This document shows positions 1 through 9,547 of a stretch of DNA of 64,000 bases, piece by piece. The notes under the pieces were generated by a model. The model was not told the origin of the DNA, did not search any database, and saw only the letters and a program-made list of their open reading frames with translations. Origin of the DNA: Ramlibacter sp. (GTDB lineage Bacteria; Pseudomonadota; Gammaproteobacteria; Burkholderiales; Burkholderiaceae_C); NCBI GenBank assembly GCA_019635435.1, contig JAHBZM010000001.1, positions 1,488,001 through 1,552,000 of the forward strand, read 5' to 3'. The position numbers were made by a program, and so were the translations under genes. Numbering within the stretch: position 1 is the first letter of the stretch; every line of letters begins with the position of its first letter.

Positions 1-1
1 G

Positions 2-1516
2 AGGTTCCCGCTGCGCCTGCGCTCCATCCGCCACAAGCTCAACTGGGTGGTGCTGGTCACCACCTTCGTGGCGCTCAGCCTTGCCGCGCTGGCGCTGGTG
101 GTGTTTGACCTGCGCAGTTACCAGCAGACCTGGGAGCGTGACCTGCAGACCCAGGCCGACCTTCTGGGCATGGCCACCGAGCCCGCGCTCACGTTCAACG
201 ATTCGCGGGCTGCCCGCGAGAACCTCGCGCTGCTGCGGGCCCGCCCCAATGTCTCGGCCGCCGCGGTCTACCGGCCCGACGGCACGGTGTTCGCCACCTA
301 TGCCCGGGATGCCAGCCCACTGGCCCCCCCGCCGGTGCAGGCCGAGGGCGTGCGTGTGGATGAGGCCGGCCTGGTGGCGTTCAAGCGGATCGCCAGCGAG
401 GGGGAATTGCTGGGCACGGTCTACCTGCGGGCCGACGATGAGCGACTGGACCGCCTGCGCCAGTACCTGGGGGTGATGGGGGTTGTCGTGGTTGCCAGCC
501 TGGCGCTGGCGCTGTTGCTGTCCAATGGCCTGCTGTCCTCGGTGATGCAGCCCATCCTGGCCGTGAGCGACGTGGCCGGGCGTGTCACGGCTGGCCACGA
601 CTACAGCCTGCGCGCCGTGCGCACCAGCAACGACGAGGTGGGGCAGGTGGTGGACGCCTTCAACAGCATGCTCGATGAGCTGGCGCACCGCGCCGACACC
701 CTGGCGCAGGCCCACGAGGTGACGCTGAACCTGAATGCCGAACTCGAGGACCGGGTGCGCCGCCGCACTGCCCAGCTCGAACGGGTCAACCGCGAACTGG
801 AGGCGTTTTCCTACTCCGCCTCGCACGACCTGCGCTCGCCGCTGCAGGTCATCGACTCGTTCAGCAGCCTGCTGGAGAAGTCAGCCGAGCACAAGCTGGA
901 CGAACGCGGCCGGCACTACCTCAACCGGATCCGGTTCAACGTGCGGCTGATGTCGGAACTGATCGACGCGCTGCTGGCGCTGGCCCATGTGTCGCGCGTG
1001 GCGCTGCGGCGCGAACCGGTGGACCTGACGGCCCTGGCCACCGCGGCGGTCGAGCAGTGCCGCGAGCGCGAGCCGCAACGCGTGGTCGAGATCTGCATTG
1101 CGCACGGCCTGACGGCCCGGGCCGACCCCGCGCTGATCAAGCAGGTGATGCAGAACCTCGTGGGCAACGCCTGGAAGTTCACGGCCCGCGTGCCGCAGGC
1201 CCGCATCGAGGTCGGTTGCCGGACGGCCGGGGACGCGCCGCCCGAGTTCTTTGTGCGCGACAACGGCGCCGGTTTCGACATGGCCTATGCGGACAAGCTG
1301 TTTGGCGCATTCCAGCGCCTGCATTCGCCAGCCGAATTCCCGGGCACGGGCGTCGGCCTGGCCACGGTGCAGCGCATCGTCCTGCGCCACGACGGCAGGA
1401 TCCGGGCCGAATCGAAGCCGGGCGAGGGCGCCACCTTTTTCTTCACGCTGGAGCCACCGCTGCAGGACGTGCCCGGCGGCAGCCCGCGCCGGATCTTCGT
1501 CACCTCAGTCGTGTAG
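2..1516 (+). CDS. Membrane sensor histidine kinase (5' end outside window)
   Basis: Two-component sensor kinase of the inner membrane. The frame is open from base 2 and already encodes a basic, membrane-entering stretch before the first possible start (GTG at 47), so the true start lies upstream. Counting from 47: a first membrane segment (about residues 1-20), a periplasmic sensor region resembling CHASE8-type domains (about 25-135), a second membrane segment (about 141-162), a HAMP linker (about 163-215), HisKA with phospho-acceptor H260 in SASHDLRSP, then HATPase_c with the N box (NLVGNAWKF), G1 (DNGAGF) and G2 (GTGVGLA). All catalytic motifs look intact. Its stop overlaps the stop of the convergent neighbour by 12 bases. 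No partner regulator is visible; it may lie upstream. The input signal is unknown. Confidence 0.9.
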   Translation, partial: RFPLRLRSIRHKLNWVVLVTTFVALSLAALALVVFDLRSYQQTWERDLQTQADLLGMATEPALTFNDSRAARENLALLRARPNVSAAAVYRPDGTVFATYARDASPLAPPPVQAEGVRVDEAGLVAFKRIASEGELLGTVYLRADDERLDRLRQYLGVMGVVVVASLALALLLSNGLLSSVMQPILAVSDVAGRVTAGHDYSLRAVRTSNDEVGQVVDAFNSMLDELAHRADTLAQAHEVTLNLNAELEDRVRRRTAQLERVNRELEAFSYSASHDLRSPLQVIDSFSSLLEKSAEHKLDERGRHYLNRIRFNVRLMSELIDALLALAHVSRVALRREPVDLTALATAAVEQCREREPQRVVEICIAHGLTARADPALIKQVMQNLVGNAWKFTARVPQARIEVGCRTAGDAPPEFFVRDNGAGFDMAYADKLFGAFQRLHSPAEFPGTGVGLATVQRIVLRHDGRIRAESKPGEGATFFFTLEPPLQDVPGGSPRRIFVTSVV

Positions 1517-3214
1517 CGAGAAGACGGCGCGCTTGCTGTCGGCGGGCACGCTGGCGAGCAGCGCGCCGAGCTTGTCGATCACCTCCTGCGCGTCCTCGCC
1601 ATCCAGCGGGACCAGCGCCTGCGCCACCCGCAGCTGGGCCACCCATTCGAGCGGCTTGTTCTTGAACGGCATGAGCCCGCGGGCCACCACCCGGGGGCCG
1701 GCCTGCGCCGCTTCCTCGGGCGTCAGCGGGCCCTCGACGAGCATGCCGAAGCGCCGCTCCGACAGCCGCGCCACGCTGTCGATCTCGCGCGCCGCCGACA
1801 GCAGCCGCCCCGCCACGCGCAGCGGCAGTTCCTCGGCGGAGCGGCGGTCGAAGGTCCGCTCGATCTGGTCGGTGTTGGCGATGTCGATGAGCAGCACCGC
1901 GCCCTGGTGCTTGAGCCGCTGGGAGCGCGCAATCATGCGGATCAGCCGCTCCGCGAACACGTGGCCGTTGATCAGGCCCGTGGCCGGGTCCATGCGGTCC
2001 ATTCCCTGGATGCGCCGGTTGTGCTCGCGCCGTTGCTGGCTGCGCAGCATGAGGATCACCAGCAGCACCGGCAGCTCGAATGCGATGCCGATCTGCATGC
2101 CGTGCACGGTCATGAAGCTCACCGGGATCAGGCCGCTGATGCGCGCCAGCGGAAAGGCCGCGGTGAAGAGGACCGGCGCCGCGCCCGCCAGCAGCCACAG
2201 GCCGAAGCGGTCGCCACGGCGCCATGACCAGAGCATGACCAGCGAGCCGGCCAGCGCCGAGGTCACCACATAGGGCACTACCAGCCTGAACCGGGTGGAC
2301 GGATCGACCAGCATGATCGCGATGCACAGCAAAGGGCCCAGGCCGGCCAGGCCCAGCATCAGGCTGTTCAGGCGCCTCGAGCGCTCGGGCAGCGACACCA
2401 CGGCCGAACCAAACCACAGCAGCGCAGCCACCGTGAGGCAGGGCAGAACCAGCGGCGCCATGTCGTTCCACCACGGGAAATCAGGCCACAGGTGCAGGCC
2501 GGCGATGCCGGTCATCGAGGCCTGCGTGAGCGCCATCAGCGCCACGCTCAGCGCGTAGAGGCTGTAGGCCGAGTCGCGCAGAGAGGCCGCGCTGAGCGTG
2601 GCCAGCATCACGGCCAGCCCGGCCAGCCCGAAATAGATCCCCAGGATCAGCGACACCCGCTGCTCGCTGCGGTACAGAAAGCTTTCGCTCACGAACATCA
2701 GCGGCGCGCCGAAGCTGTGCGGGTTCTCGATGCGCAACAGGTAGCGCCGCGGCTCCTCGGCCGATACCTGCAGCGGCAGCAGGGGGTGGCGGTGCGGCAC
2801 GGGCCACAGGCCCACGGCCACCGAGTCACCCGCGCGCTGCTCGTTCCACTGGCCGATGCTGTCCTGGGTGTAGAGCGAGGCCCGGTCCACCGAGGGATAC
2901 GGGATCTCCAGGTACCAGCGTTCGGCATCGGGCGCCGGGGGCACGGTGAAGCGGATCCACAGCGCCTGGCCGGAGGTGAGCGGGTACACGGCGTTGGGTC
3001 GCGTGGGCTTCCAGGGCAGGTCGTTGCGCGCGCCGGTGTCGGCGGCCTGCCACTGGCCGGACGGATCGACCCAGTAGTCGCCCCAGTCCAGCAGTGCGAC
3101 GGGCTGGCGTGCCGTGTCCAGCTCCAGCACGCTGCGCCCGGCTGCCGTGCCCGACAACAGGACCAACAGCAGGAGGGCTATCCAATGCCTGCACCGGCCC
3201 AACCAGAACCCCAT
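1505..3214 (-). CDS. 7TM-DISM receptor with degenerate GGDEF domain
   Basis: Predicted membrane signalling protein of 569 residues. Signal peptide at 1-26, a 7TMR-DISM extracellular domain (about 30-185), seven hydrophobic helices (about 190-390) and a C-terminal GGDEF-like domain (about 405-560). The DxxTGL signature is kept as DPATGL, but the active-site loop reads SERRF where GGDEF is expected, so diguanylate cyclase activity is unlikely; a regulatory or nucleotide-sensing role is inferred. The ATG at 3214 has a GGAGA box 8 bases upstream. The gene is divergent from the methyltransferase gene and convergent with the histidine kinase. The ligand is unknown; the domain family is often associated with carbohydrate sensing. 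Confidence 0.85.
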   Translation of the reverse strand: MGFWLGRCRHWIALLLLVLLSGTAAGRSVLELDTARQPVALLDWGDYWVDPSGQWQAADTGARNDLPWKPTRPNAVYPLTSGQALWIRFTVPPAPDAERWYLEIPYPSVDRASLYTQDSIGQWNEQRAGDSVAVGLWPVPHRHPLLPLQVSAEEPRRYLLRIENPHSFGAPLMFVSESFLYRSEQRVSLILGIYFGLAGLAVMLATLSAASLRDSAYSLYALSVALMALTQASMTGIAGLHLWPDFPWWNDMAPLVLPCLTVAALLWFGSAVVSLPERSRRLNSLMLGLAGLGPLLCIAIMLVDPSTRFRLVVPYVVTSALAGSLVMLWSWRRGDRFGLWLLAGAAPVLFTAAFPLARISGLIPVSFMTVHGMQIGIAFELPVLLVILMLRSQQRREHNRRIQGMDRMDPATGLINGHVFAERLIRMIARSQRLKHQGAVLLIDIANTDQIERTFDRRSAEELPLRVAGRLLSAAREIDSVARLSERRFGMLVEGPLTPEEAAQAGPRVVARGLMPFKNKPLEWVAQLRVAQALVPLDGEDAQEVIDKLGALLASVPADSKRAVFSLHD

Positions 3215-3379
3215 CTTGTTTGTCTCCTAACAACCCTCCATTGTCGCCCGCGAGTCCCCGGTTCGCCAGTGGGGCGCCACGGGGCGCTCGGCCCGCGCCG
3301 GGGAGCGGAACTACTCGGACCCTCTGTGTCATTGACGCCACGCCCCGGCGCCGTTGCCGCTGCCATGACAATACGGCCC

Positions 3380-4564
<1,185 letters not shown>

Positions 4565-4646
4565 AAACCACACCGGCCACAGCGTTGAATTCGCCGCTAA
4601 ACTCCCCCACCTTCGCCGCTTCCCGGCCAGATCCAGCAGGTTCCCC

Positions 4647-5699
4647 ATGTCACTCATCCCCGCCACCATCCTCACCGGCTTCCTCGGCTCGGGCAAAACG
4701 ACGCTGCTCAAGCGCGTGCTCAGCGAATCGCACGGCCAGAAGATCGCCGTGATCGAGAACGAGTTCGGCGAGGAAAACATCGACAGCGACATCCTGGTCA
4801 CCGAAAGCAAGGAGCAGATCATCCAGATGAGCAACGGCTGCATCTGCTGCACCATCCGCGAGGACCTGCGCGAGACGCTGCAGCTGCTGGCGGCCAAGAA
4901 GCGCAAGGGCCTGCTGGACTTTGACCGCGTGGTGATCGAGACCACGGGCCTGGCCGATCCCGGCCCGGTGGCGCAGACCTTCTTCATGGACGACGAGATC
5001 GCCGAGACCTACCTGCTGGACTCCATCCTGACCCTGGTGGACGCCAAGCACGCGGCGCAGCAGCTCAACGACCGGCAGGAGGCACGGCGCCAGGTCGGTT
5101 TTGCCGACCAGATCTTCATCAGCAAGACCGACCTGGTGGCCCGGGACGAGACCGATGCGCTGATGCACCGCCTCAAGCACATGAACCCGCGCGCCCCGCA
5201 GCAGGCCGTGCATTTTGGCGAGGTGCCGATCAAGTCGGTGTTTGACCTGCGCGGCTTCAACCTCAATGCCAAGCTGGACATCGACCCCGATTTCCTCAAG
5301 GAAGAGGGCCATGACCACCACGACCATGACCATGAGCACGGCGAGCATTGCGACCACCCGTCGCATGCCCACGAGGGTCATGGCCACCACCACCATCACG
5401 ACGACGACGTGAAGAGCTTTGTCTTCAAGTCCGACCGCGCGTTCGACGCGGCCAAGCTTGAGGATTTCCTGGGGGCCGTGGTCAATATCTACGGCCCGCG
5501 CATGCTGCGCTACAAGGGCGTGCTCCACATGCAGGGCACCGAGCGCAAGGTCATCTTCCAGGGCGTGCACCAGCTCATGGGCAGCGACCTGGGTCCCGCG
5601 TGGGGACCGCAGGAGCAGCGCAACAGCAAGATGGTGTTCATCGGCATCGACCTGCCCAAAGACATTTTCCTGCAGGGCCTGGAACAGTGCCTGATTTGA
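4647..5699 (+). CDS. CobW/COG0523-family GTPase (putative zinc metallochaperone)
   Basis: G3E-family P-loop GTPase of 350 residues. Walker A GFLGSGKT at residues 11-18, the signature metal motif CICC (in GCICCTIRED), a histidine/aspartate-rich metal-binding stretch (about residues 222-255) and a C-terminal CobW_C domain. COG0523 proteins insert or deliver metals, commonly zinc, to client proteins; the closest named relative is YjiA. The client is not known. It lies upstream of a DksA-like gene that has lost its zinc ligands, a combination also seen in zinc-starvation loci of other bacteria. No clear Zur site was found upstream. Confidence 0.9.
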   Translation: MSLIPATILTGFLGSGKTTLLKRVLSESHGQKIAVIENEFGEENIDSDILVTESKEQIIQMSNGCICCTIREDLRETLQLLAAKKRKGLLDFDRVVIETTGLADPGPVAQTFFMDDEIAETYLLDSILTLVDAKHAAQQLNDRQEARRQVGFADQIFISKTDLVARDETDALMHRLKHMNPRAPQQAVHFGEVPIKSVFDLRGFNLNAKLDIDPDFLKEEGHDHHDHDHEHGEHCDHPSHAHEGHGHHHHHDDDVKSFVFKSDRAFDAAKLEDFLGAVVNIYGPRMLRYKGVLHMQGTERKVIFQGVHQLMGSDLGPAWGPQEQRNSKMVFIGIDLPKDIFLQGLEQCLI

Positions 5700-5718
5700 G
5701 TTAGGCTAGGGGCCTTTT

Positions 5719-5757
5719 GCGGGCCCGTGCAGGGCAGGGCCCGCAGACGGTTCCGGT
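5719..5757 (+). terminator. Possible hairpin terminator after the CobW-family gene
   Basis: Eight-base inverted repeat GCGGGCCC (5719-5726) and GGGCCCGC (5737-5744) with a 10-base loop, followed by a short T-rich stretch. No clean T run, so termination is only probable. Confidence 0.4.
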
Positions 5758-5982
5758 TTTTGGTTGGGGAGCCAAATGATTGTCTCGATTCTGCAACTGA
5801 TGGGTTTTGGCTTTGGCAGCCCCGATGCCGGTCGTGCCCGTGAAAACCCGCGATCCGGGTCCGCCCGCGCCGACAATCAGGGTATAACTCGCTCTCATGA
5901 AGGCCCCACGTCAACAGAGCCAGGCAGATCCGCGAAGCCAGGTCGGCCGCAGGCAGCCGCCAGTGCCGCGAGGAGACAAGCA

Positions 5983-7017
5983 GTGAAAGCCCCAGCCAAA
6001 AAAGCCAAACCGGCCGCCAAGTCACCGCAGAAACCGGTGGCCAAGGCCAAACCCACCGCCACGGCCAAGCCGGTGGCGGCCAAGAAAGCGGCGGCCAAGC
6101 CGGTCGCCAAGAAAGCCCCCGTCAAACCTGTTGCCAAGCCTGCTGCCAAAGCCAGGCCGGTGGCCGCCAAGCCGGCCGCGAAAGCGACCGCCAAGTCAAA
6201 GCCTGTCGCCAAACCGGCGGCAAAGAAAGTGGTCGCCAAACCCGTGATTCCAGCCAAAACCGCAGCCAAGCCGGCTGCCAAAGCCGCCGCGGCGAAGCCG
6301 CCGGCGGTCAAGCCTGCCAAGGCCCCGTTAAAATCTGCCGCCCCCGCCCGTGTGGCGGTGGCTCAACCCGCACCCAAGCCCCAGACCATGACGGCGGTGG
6401 TTGCCCCGCCGGTTCCGGCGAAGGCGCCCAAGCCCTCGTCGCGGCTGGCCCAAATCACCGTGCCTTCGATGGCTCAATCAGTGGCCTCGACCGCTGCCAA
6501 ATCAAGTTATTCCCCCGCAATGCCGTCTCCCGTTCTTGTTTCCCCGCCTCCCGTTTCCGCCAAGAAAGACCCGAAGCTCGCCAACAACTGGAAGAGCAAG
6601 CCGGCCGAGCAGCTGAGCGATGCCGAGGTCATGGCCATGCCTGACAGCGAGTACATGAACGACAAGCAGATGGCGTTCTTCCGCTTCAAGCTGTCGCAGC
6701 TCAAGCAGGACATCCTCAACAGCGCCGGTGAAACCACCGAGCACCTGCGCGAGGACACGGTGATCGTGCCCGATCCGGCCGACCGCGCCACCATCGAGGA
6801 AGAGCACGCGCTGGAGCTGCGCACGCGTGACCGCGAGCGCAAGCTGCTCAAGAAGATCGAGCAGTCGATCCAGCGCATTGACGCCGGCGACTACGGCTAC
6901 TGCGACGAAACCGGTGAGCCCATTGGCGTGGGCCGGCTGCTGGCCCGCCCGACCGCCACGCTGTCGCTGGAAGCCCAGCAGCGGCGTGAACTCAAGCAGA
7001 AGATGTTCGGCGACTGA
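5983..7017 (+). CDS. dksA: DksA-type RNA polymerase-binding regulator, cysteine-poor, long basic N-terminus
   Basis: DksA binds the RNA polymerase secondary channel and, with ppGpp, adjusts transcription. The GTG at 5983 is chosen because AGGAGA ends 6 bases upstream; the frame is open further 5' but has no better start. Residues 1 to about 200 are a Lys/Ala/Pro-rich low-complexity tail with repeated AKPVA/AKK units, resembling histone H1-like tails. The C-terminal 140 residues are the DksA coiled coil and finger region (GDYGYCDETGEPIG). The finger has one Cys where canonical DksA has four (others are Thr, Ser, Ala), so it is predicted zinc-independent. About 280 bases separate it from the CobW-family gene; TATAAC at 5883 is a possible -10 element. 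Whether the tail binds DNA is unknown. Confidence 0.85.
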   Translation: MKAPAKKAKPAAKSPQKPVAKAKPTATAKPVAAKKAAAKPVAKKAPVKPVAKPAAKARPVAAKPAAKATAKSKPVAKPAAKKVVAKPVIPAKTAAKPAAKAAAAKPPAVKPAKAPLKSAAPARVAVAQPAPKPQTMTAVVAPPVPAKAPKPSSRLAQITVPSMAQSVASTAAKSSYSPAMPSPVLVSPPPVSAKKDPKLANNWKSKPAEQLSDAEVMAMPDSEYMNDKQMAFFRFKLSQLKQDILNSAGETTEHLREDTVIVPDPADRATIEEEHALELRTRDRERKLLKKIEQSIQRIDAGDYGYCDETGEPIGVGRLLARPTATLSLEAQQRRELKQKMFGD

Positions 7018-7067
7018 CCGGACGTCCCGAAACCCTCAGGCAAGCTTTCCACCCCGCACGACCCGCC

Positions 7068-8924
7068 ATGTCCAAAGAAGAGAACGGTGGCCTCCTGTCC
7101 AAGGTGGTGAAGTTTGTCCGCAATCCGACCACCAACTGGGCGGACCTCGATCAGCAGGAAACCGATCGCGAGAGCAGCTACTCCAAGCAGATGCTCAAGG
7201 AGATGATCGAGCGCAAGCGGCGCAACGACTTCGTGCGCAAGCGCGAGTTCGACATGCTGCGCAAGATGCGGCGCAGCGAGGTCATGGCCGGGCAGGACCC
7301 GGCGGCCCGGCCCTCGTTCTTCCAGAGCTCGATGCCGTCCAAGCCCGACGACCGGGCCATGACGCTCAAGAAGATCGACGAGATCGAGGCCCAGATGTCC
7401 ATGCAGTGGTGGAAGACCAAGCATGGCGACTCGTCCGTGCGGACCACCAACTTCCCGGTCTCGTCCTCGCAGGTGGGCACCACCAGCGTTCCGCTGGAAG
7501 GCAACCCCAGCAAGACCTCCTACATCCAGACCGAGCCCTCGCCGTTGCAGGCGGTCAAGACCGCGCCCGAGGCCCGGCCGCAGTCCGCCGCGCCTGGGGC
7601 CGCTGGCACGCCTGCTGCCCCGGCGCGCGCGGCCCCGGTGGCTCCACCAGTCCAGGCGGCGCCACAACCCGCCGCGCCCGCGCCGGTCGCGCCGGTGCGG
7701 GTCACGGTCGCCGGCTCGACGGCGACCCCAGGGGCCATGGCGGGCCATTACGAGGGTGGCGCCACCACCGGGTTCTCGGCCTCCAAGCTGTTCGCGGTCG
7801 ATGTCGAGGAGTTCGCCCACGATCCCGAACTCGAAGAGGCCTCGATCCGCTTCGCCAATGGCGACGATTCCGGGGCCGAGGCGGGTTTGCTGGAAGTGCT
7901 GGGCCCCAAGGGCTCACGCGTGAGCCACGACGAAACCTGGATGACCCTGTTCGACCTGTACCGGGCCACCGGCCAGCAGGACCGCTTTGAGAGCGCCGCG
8001 ATCGATTTCGCCAGCCGCTTCAGCCGCTCGGCGCCCCAGTGGTTTTCGCTGCCCGAGACGGTGGGGCGCATGGGGACACCGGCCGCGCCCGCACCCGCGA
8101 CCACGGCCAGCCAGCAGGTGGCTGACTGGACCAGCCCGAGCTCGATCGGGACCCAGTCGCTGGCAGCGCTGAACGCCGCGCTGGCCCGCTCGCCGGCGCC
8201 CTGGCGGCTCAACTGGAGCAAGCTCAGCAGCATCGAGGACGCCGCCATCGAACCGCTGACCAAGCTGTTCACGCAGTGGGGCGCGCAGCCGGTGCAGTTG
8301 CGCTTCATTGGCGCCGAGGCGCTCGAGAAGGTGTTGCAGTCCCTCACGCCGTCCGGCGACAAGGATGTGGACCCGGCCAACTGGCGCCTGCGCATGGAAG
8401 TGCTGCGCGTCATGCACCGGCCCGATGAGTTCGAGCTGGTGGCGCTGGACTATTGCGTGACCTATGAGGTCTCGCCCCCATCGTGGGACAGCGCCCGCTG
8501 CGAGTACAAGCCGCTGCAGTCCGACGGCAGCTATGTGGCCGGCCACACCATCATTGGCGAAGCCTTCAGGGACTCGATGCCGTCGGGCATGAGCGCGGGC
8601 TATGGCGACACCCACATCCCGTCGATGAATTCGCAGATGACCAATGTCTCCATGGTCGAGCTGGCAGGCCAGATTCTTGGCGATGCGACCGAAGCGCTCG
8701 ATACGCTGGAAAACCGCCTGTTGGGCGCCGACGTCATGGTGATCTCGTGCGCGAGGCTGATCCGCATCGATTTCTCCGCCGCAGGTACGCTGCTGAACTG
8801 GGTCACGGCGCGCCAGGCCGAAGGCCGGCAGGTGCAGTTCAGCGACGTGCACCGGCTGGTGGCCGCCTTCTTCAACGTCATCGGCATCAGCGAGCATGCG
8901 CGGGTGACCCCCCGCACCGACTGA
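7068..8924 (+). CDS. STAS-domain protein of unknown function
   Basis: Protein of 618 residues starting 50 bases after dksA. The N-terminal 130 residues are charged and helical (many Lys/Arg/Glu), residues about 160-240 form an Ala/Pro-rich linker, and the C-terminal 100 residues look like a STAS domain (IDFSAAGTLLNW, then VQFSDVHRLVAAFFNVIGI), the fold of anti-sigma-factor antagonists. The middle region is a second conserved block without a name I can assign. No membrane segments. Soluble STAS domains usually mediate regulated protein binding; the partner is unknown. Co-directional with dksA and hslVU, possibly co-transcribed with dksA. Confidence 0.7.
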   Translation: MSKEENGGLLSKVVKFVRNPTTNWADLDQQETDRESSYSKQMLKEMIERKRRNDFVRKREFDMLRKMRRSEVMAGQDPAARPSFFQSSMPSKPDDRAMTLKKIDEIEAQMSMQWWKTKHGDSSVRTTNFPVSSSQVGTTSVPLEGNPSKTSYIQTEPSPLQAVKTAPEARPQSAAPGAAGTPAAPARAAPVAPPVQAAPQPAAPAPVAPVRVTVAGSTATPGAMAGHYEGGATTGFSASKLFAVDVEEFAHDPELEEASIRFANGDDSGAEAGLLEVLGPKGSRVSHDETWMTLFDLYRATGQQDRFESAAIDFASRFSRSAPQWFSLPETVGRMGTPAAPAPATTASQQVADWTSPSSIGTQSLAALNAALARSPAPWRLNWSKLSSIEDAAIEPLTKLFTQWGAQPVQLRFIGAEALEKVLQSLTPSGDKDVDPANWRLRMEVLRVMHRPDEFELVALDYCVTYEVSPPSWDSARCEYKPLQSDGSYVAGHTIIGEAFRDSMPSGMSAGYGDTHIPSMNSQMTNVSMVELAGQILGDATEALDTLENRLLGADVMVISCARLIRIDFSAAGTLLNWVTARQAEGRQVQFSDVHRLVAAFFNVIGISEHARVTPRTD

Positions 8925-8989
8925 GCCTTTTTTCCGGGGATGGGCCGCGCAGGCTTGCTTTTCCTGCGCCCCAGCCCCAGTTGACCCGC

Positions 8990-9538
8990 ATGGAACAATT
9001 TCACGGAACCACGATTGTCAGCGTGAGGCGCAAGACGCCCCAGGGCTGGCAGGTGGCGATTGGCGGCGATGGCCAGGTCACGCTGGGCAACATCGTCATC
9101 AAGGGCACGGCGCGCAAGGTGCGCAAGCTGTATCACGACAAGGTCATCGCCGGTTTTGCCGGTGCCACGGCCGATGCCTTCACGCTGTTCGAGCGGTTTG
9201 AAGCCAAGCTCGAGAAACACCAGGGCCACCTCGTGCGCTCGGCCATCGAACTGACCAAGGACTGGCGCACCGACCGCGTGCTGCGCCGCCTCGAGGCCAT
9301 GCTGGCCGTGGCCGACAAGGAAGCCTCCCTCATCATCACGGGCAACGGCGATGTGCTGGAGCCCGAGCACGGCATCATCGCGATCGGCTCCGGCGGGGCC
9401 TACGCGCAGGCGGCCGCCAAGGCGCTGCTCGACAACACCGACCTGCCGGCGCGTGACATCGTGAAGAAGTCACTCGAGATCGCCGCCGAGCTGTGCATCT
9501 ACACCAACATGCACCACACCATTGAAACGCTGGAGTGA
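8990..9538 (+). CDS. hslV: HslV peptidase subunit of the HslVU protease
   Basis: Threonine peptidase (182 residues) of the bacterial proteasome-like HslVU complex, a double-hexamer chamber in the cytoplasm that degrades misfolded and regulatory proteins with the HslU ATPase. After a short propeptide (MEQFHG) the mature enzyme starts with the catalytic Thr (TTIVSVRR). Length and the conserved GNGDV and GSGG motifs match the family. No obvious ribosome-binding site precedes the ATG. It lies 9 bases upstream of hslU. Confidence 0.96.
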   Translation: MEQFHGTTIVSVRRKTPQGWQVAIGGDGQVTLGNIVIKGTARKVRKLYHDKVIAGFAGATADAFTLFERFEAKLEKHQGHLVRSAIELTKDWRTDRVLRRLEAMLAVADKEASLIITGNGDVLEPEHGIIAIGSGGAYAQAAAKALLDNTDLPARDIVKKSLEIAAELCIYTNMHHTIETLE

Positions 9539-9547
9539 GCGAGCCTG

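Noticed and set aside
2492..3379. Upstream extension of the rlmI frame by nearly 900 bases.
   Set aside because: It lies wholly antisense to the DISM-GGDEF gene and lacks recognisable domains; the family start is at 3380.
5877..5890. Zur-like half site TATAAC near dksA.
   Set aside because: Only one half of a palindrome; equally explained as a -10 element.
8954..8980. Possible heat-shock sigma-32 promoter before hslV (CTTGCTT, then CCCCAG).
   Set aside because: The -35 match is partial and the start of transcription would fall on the ATG, leaving no leader; not convincing.
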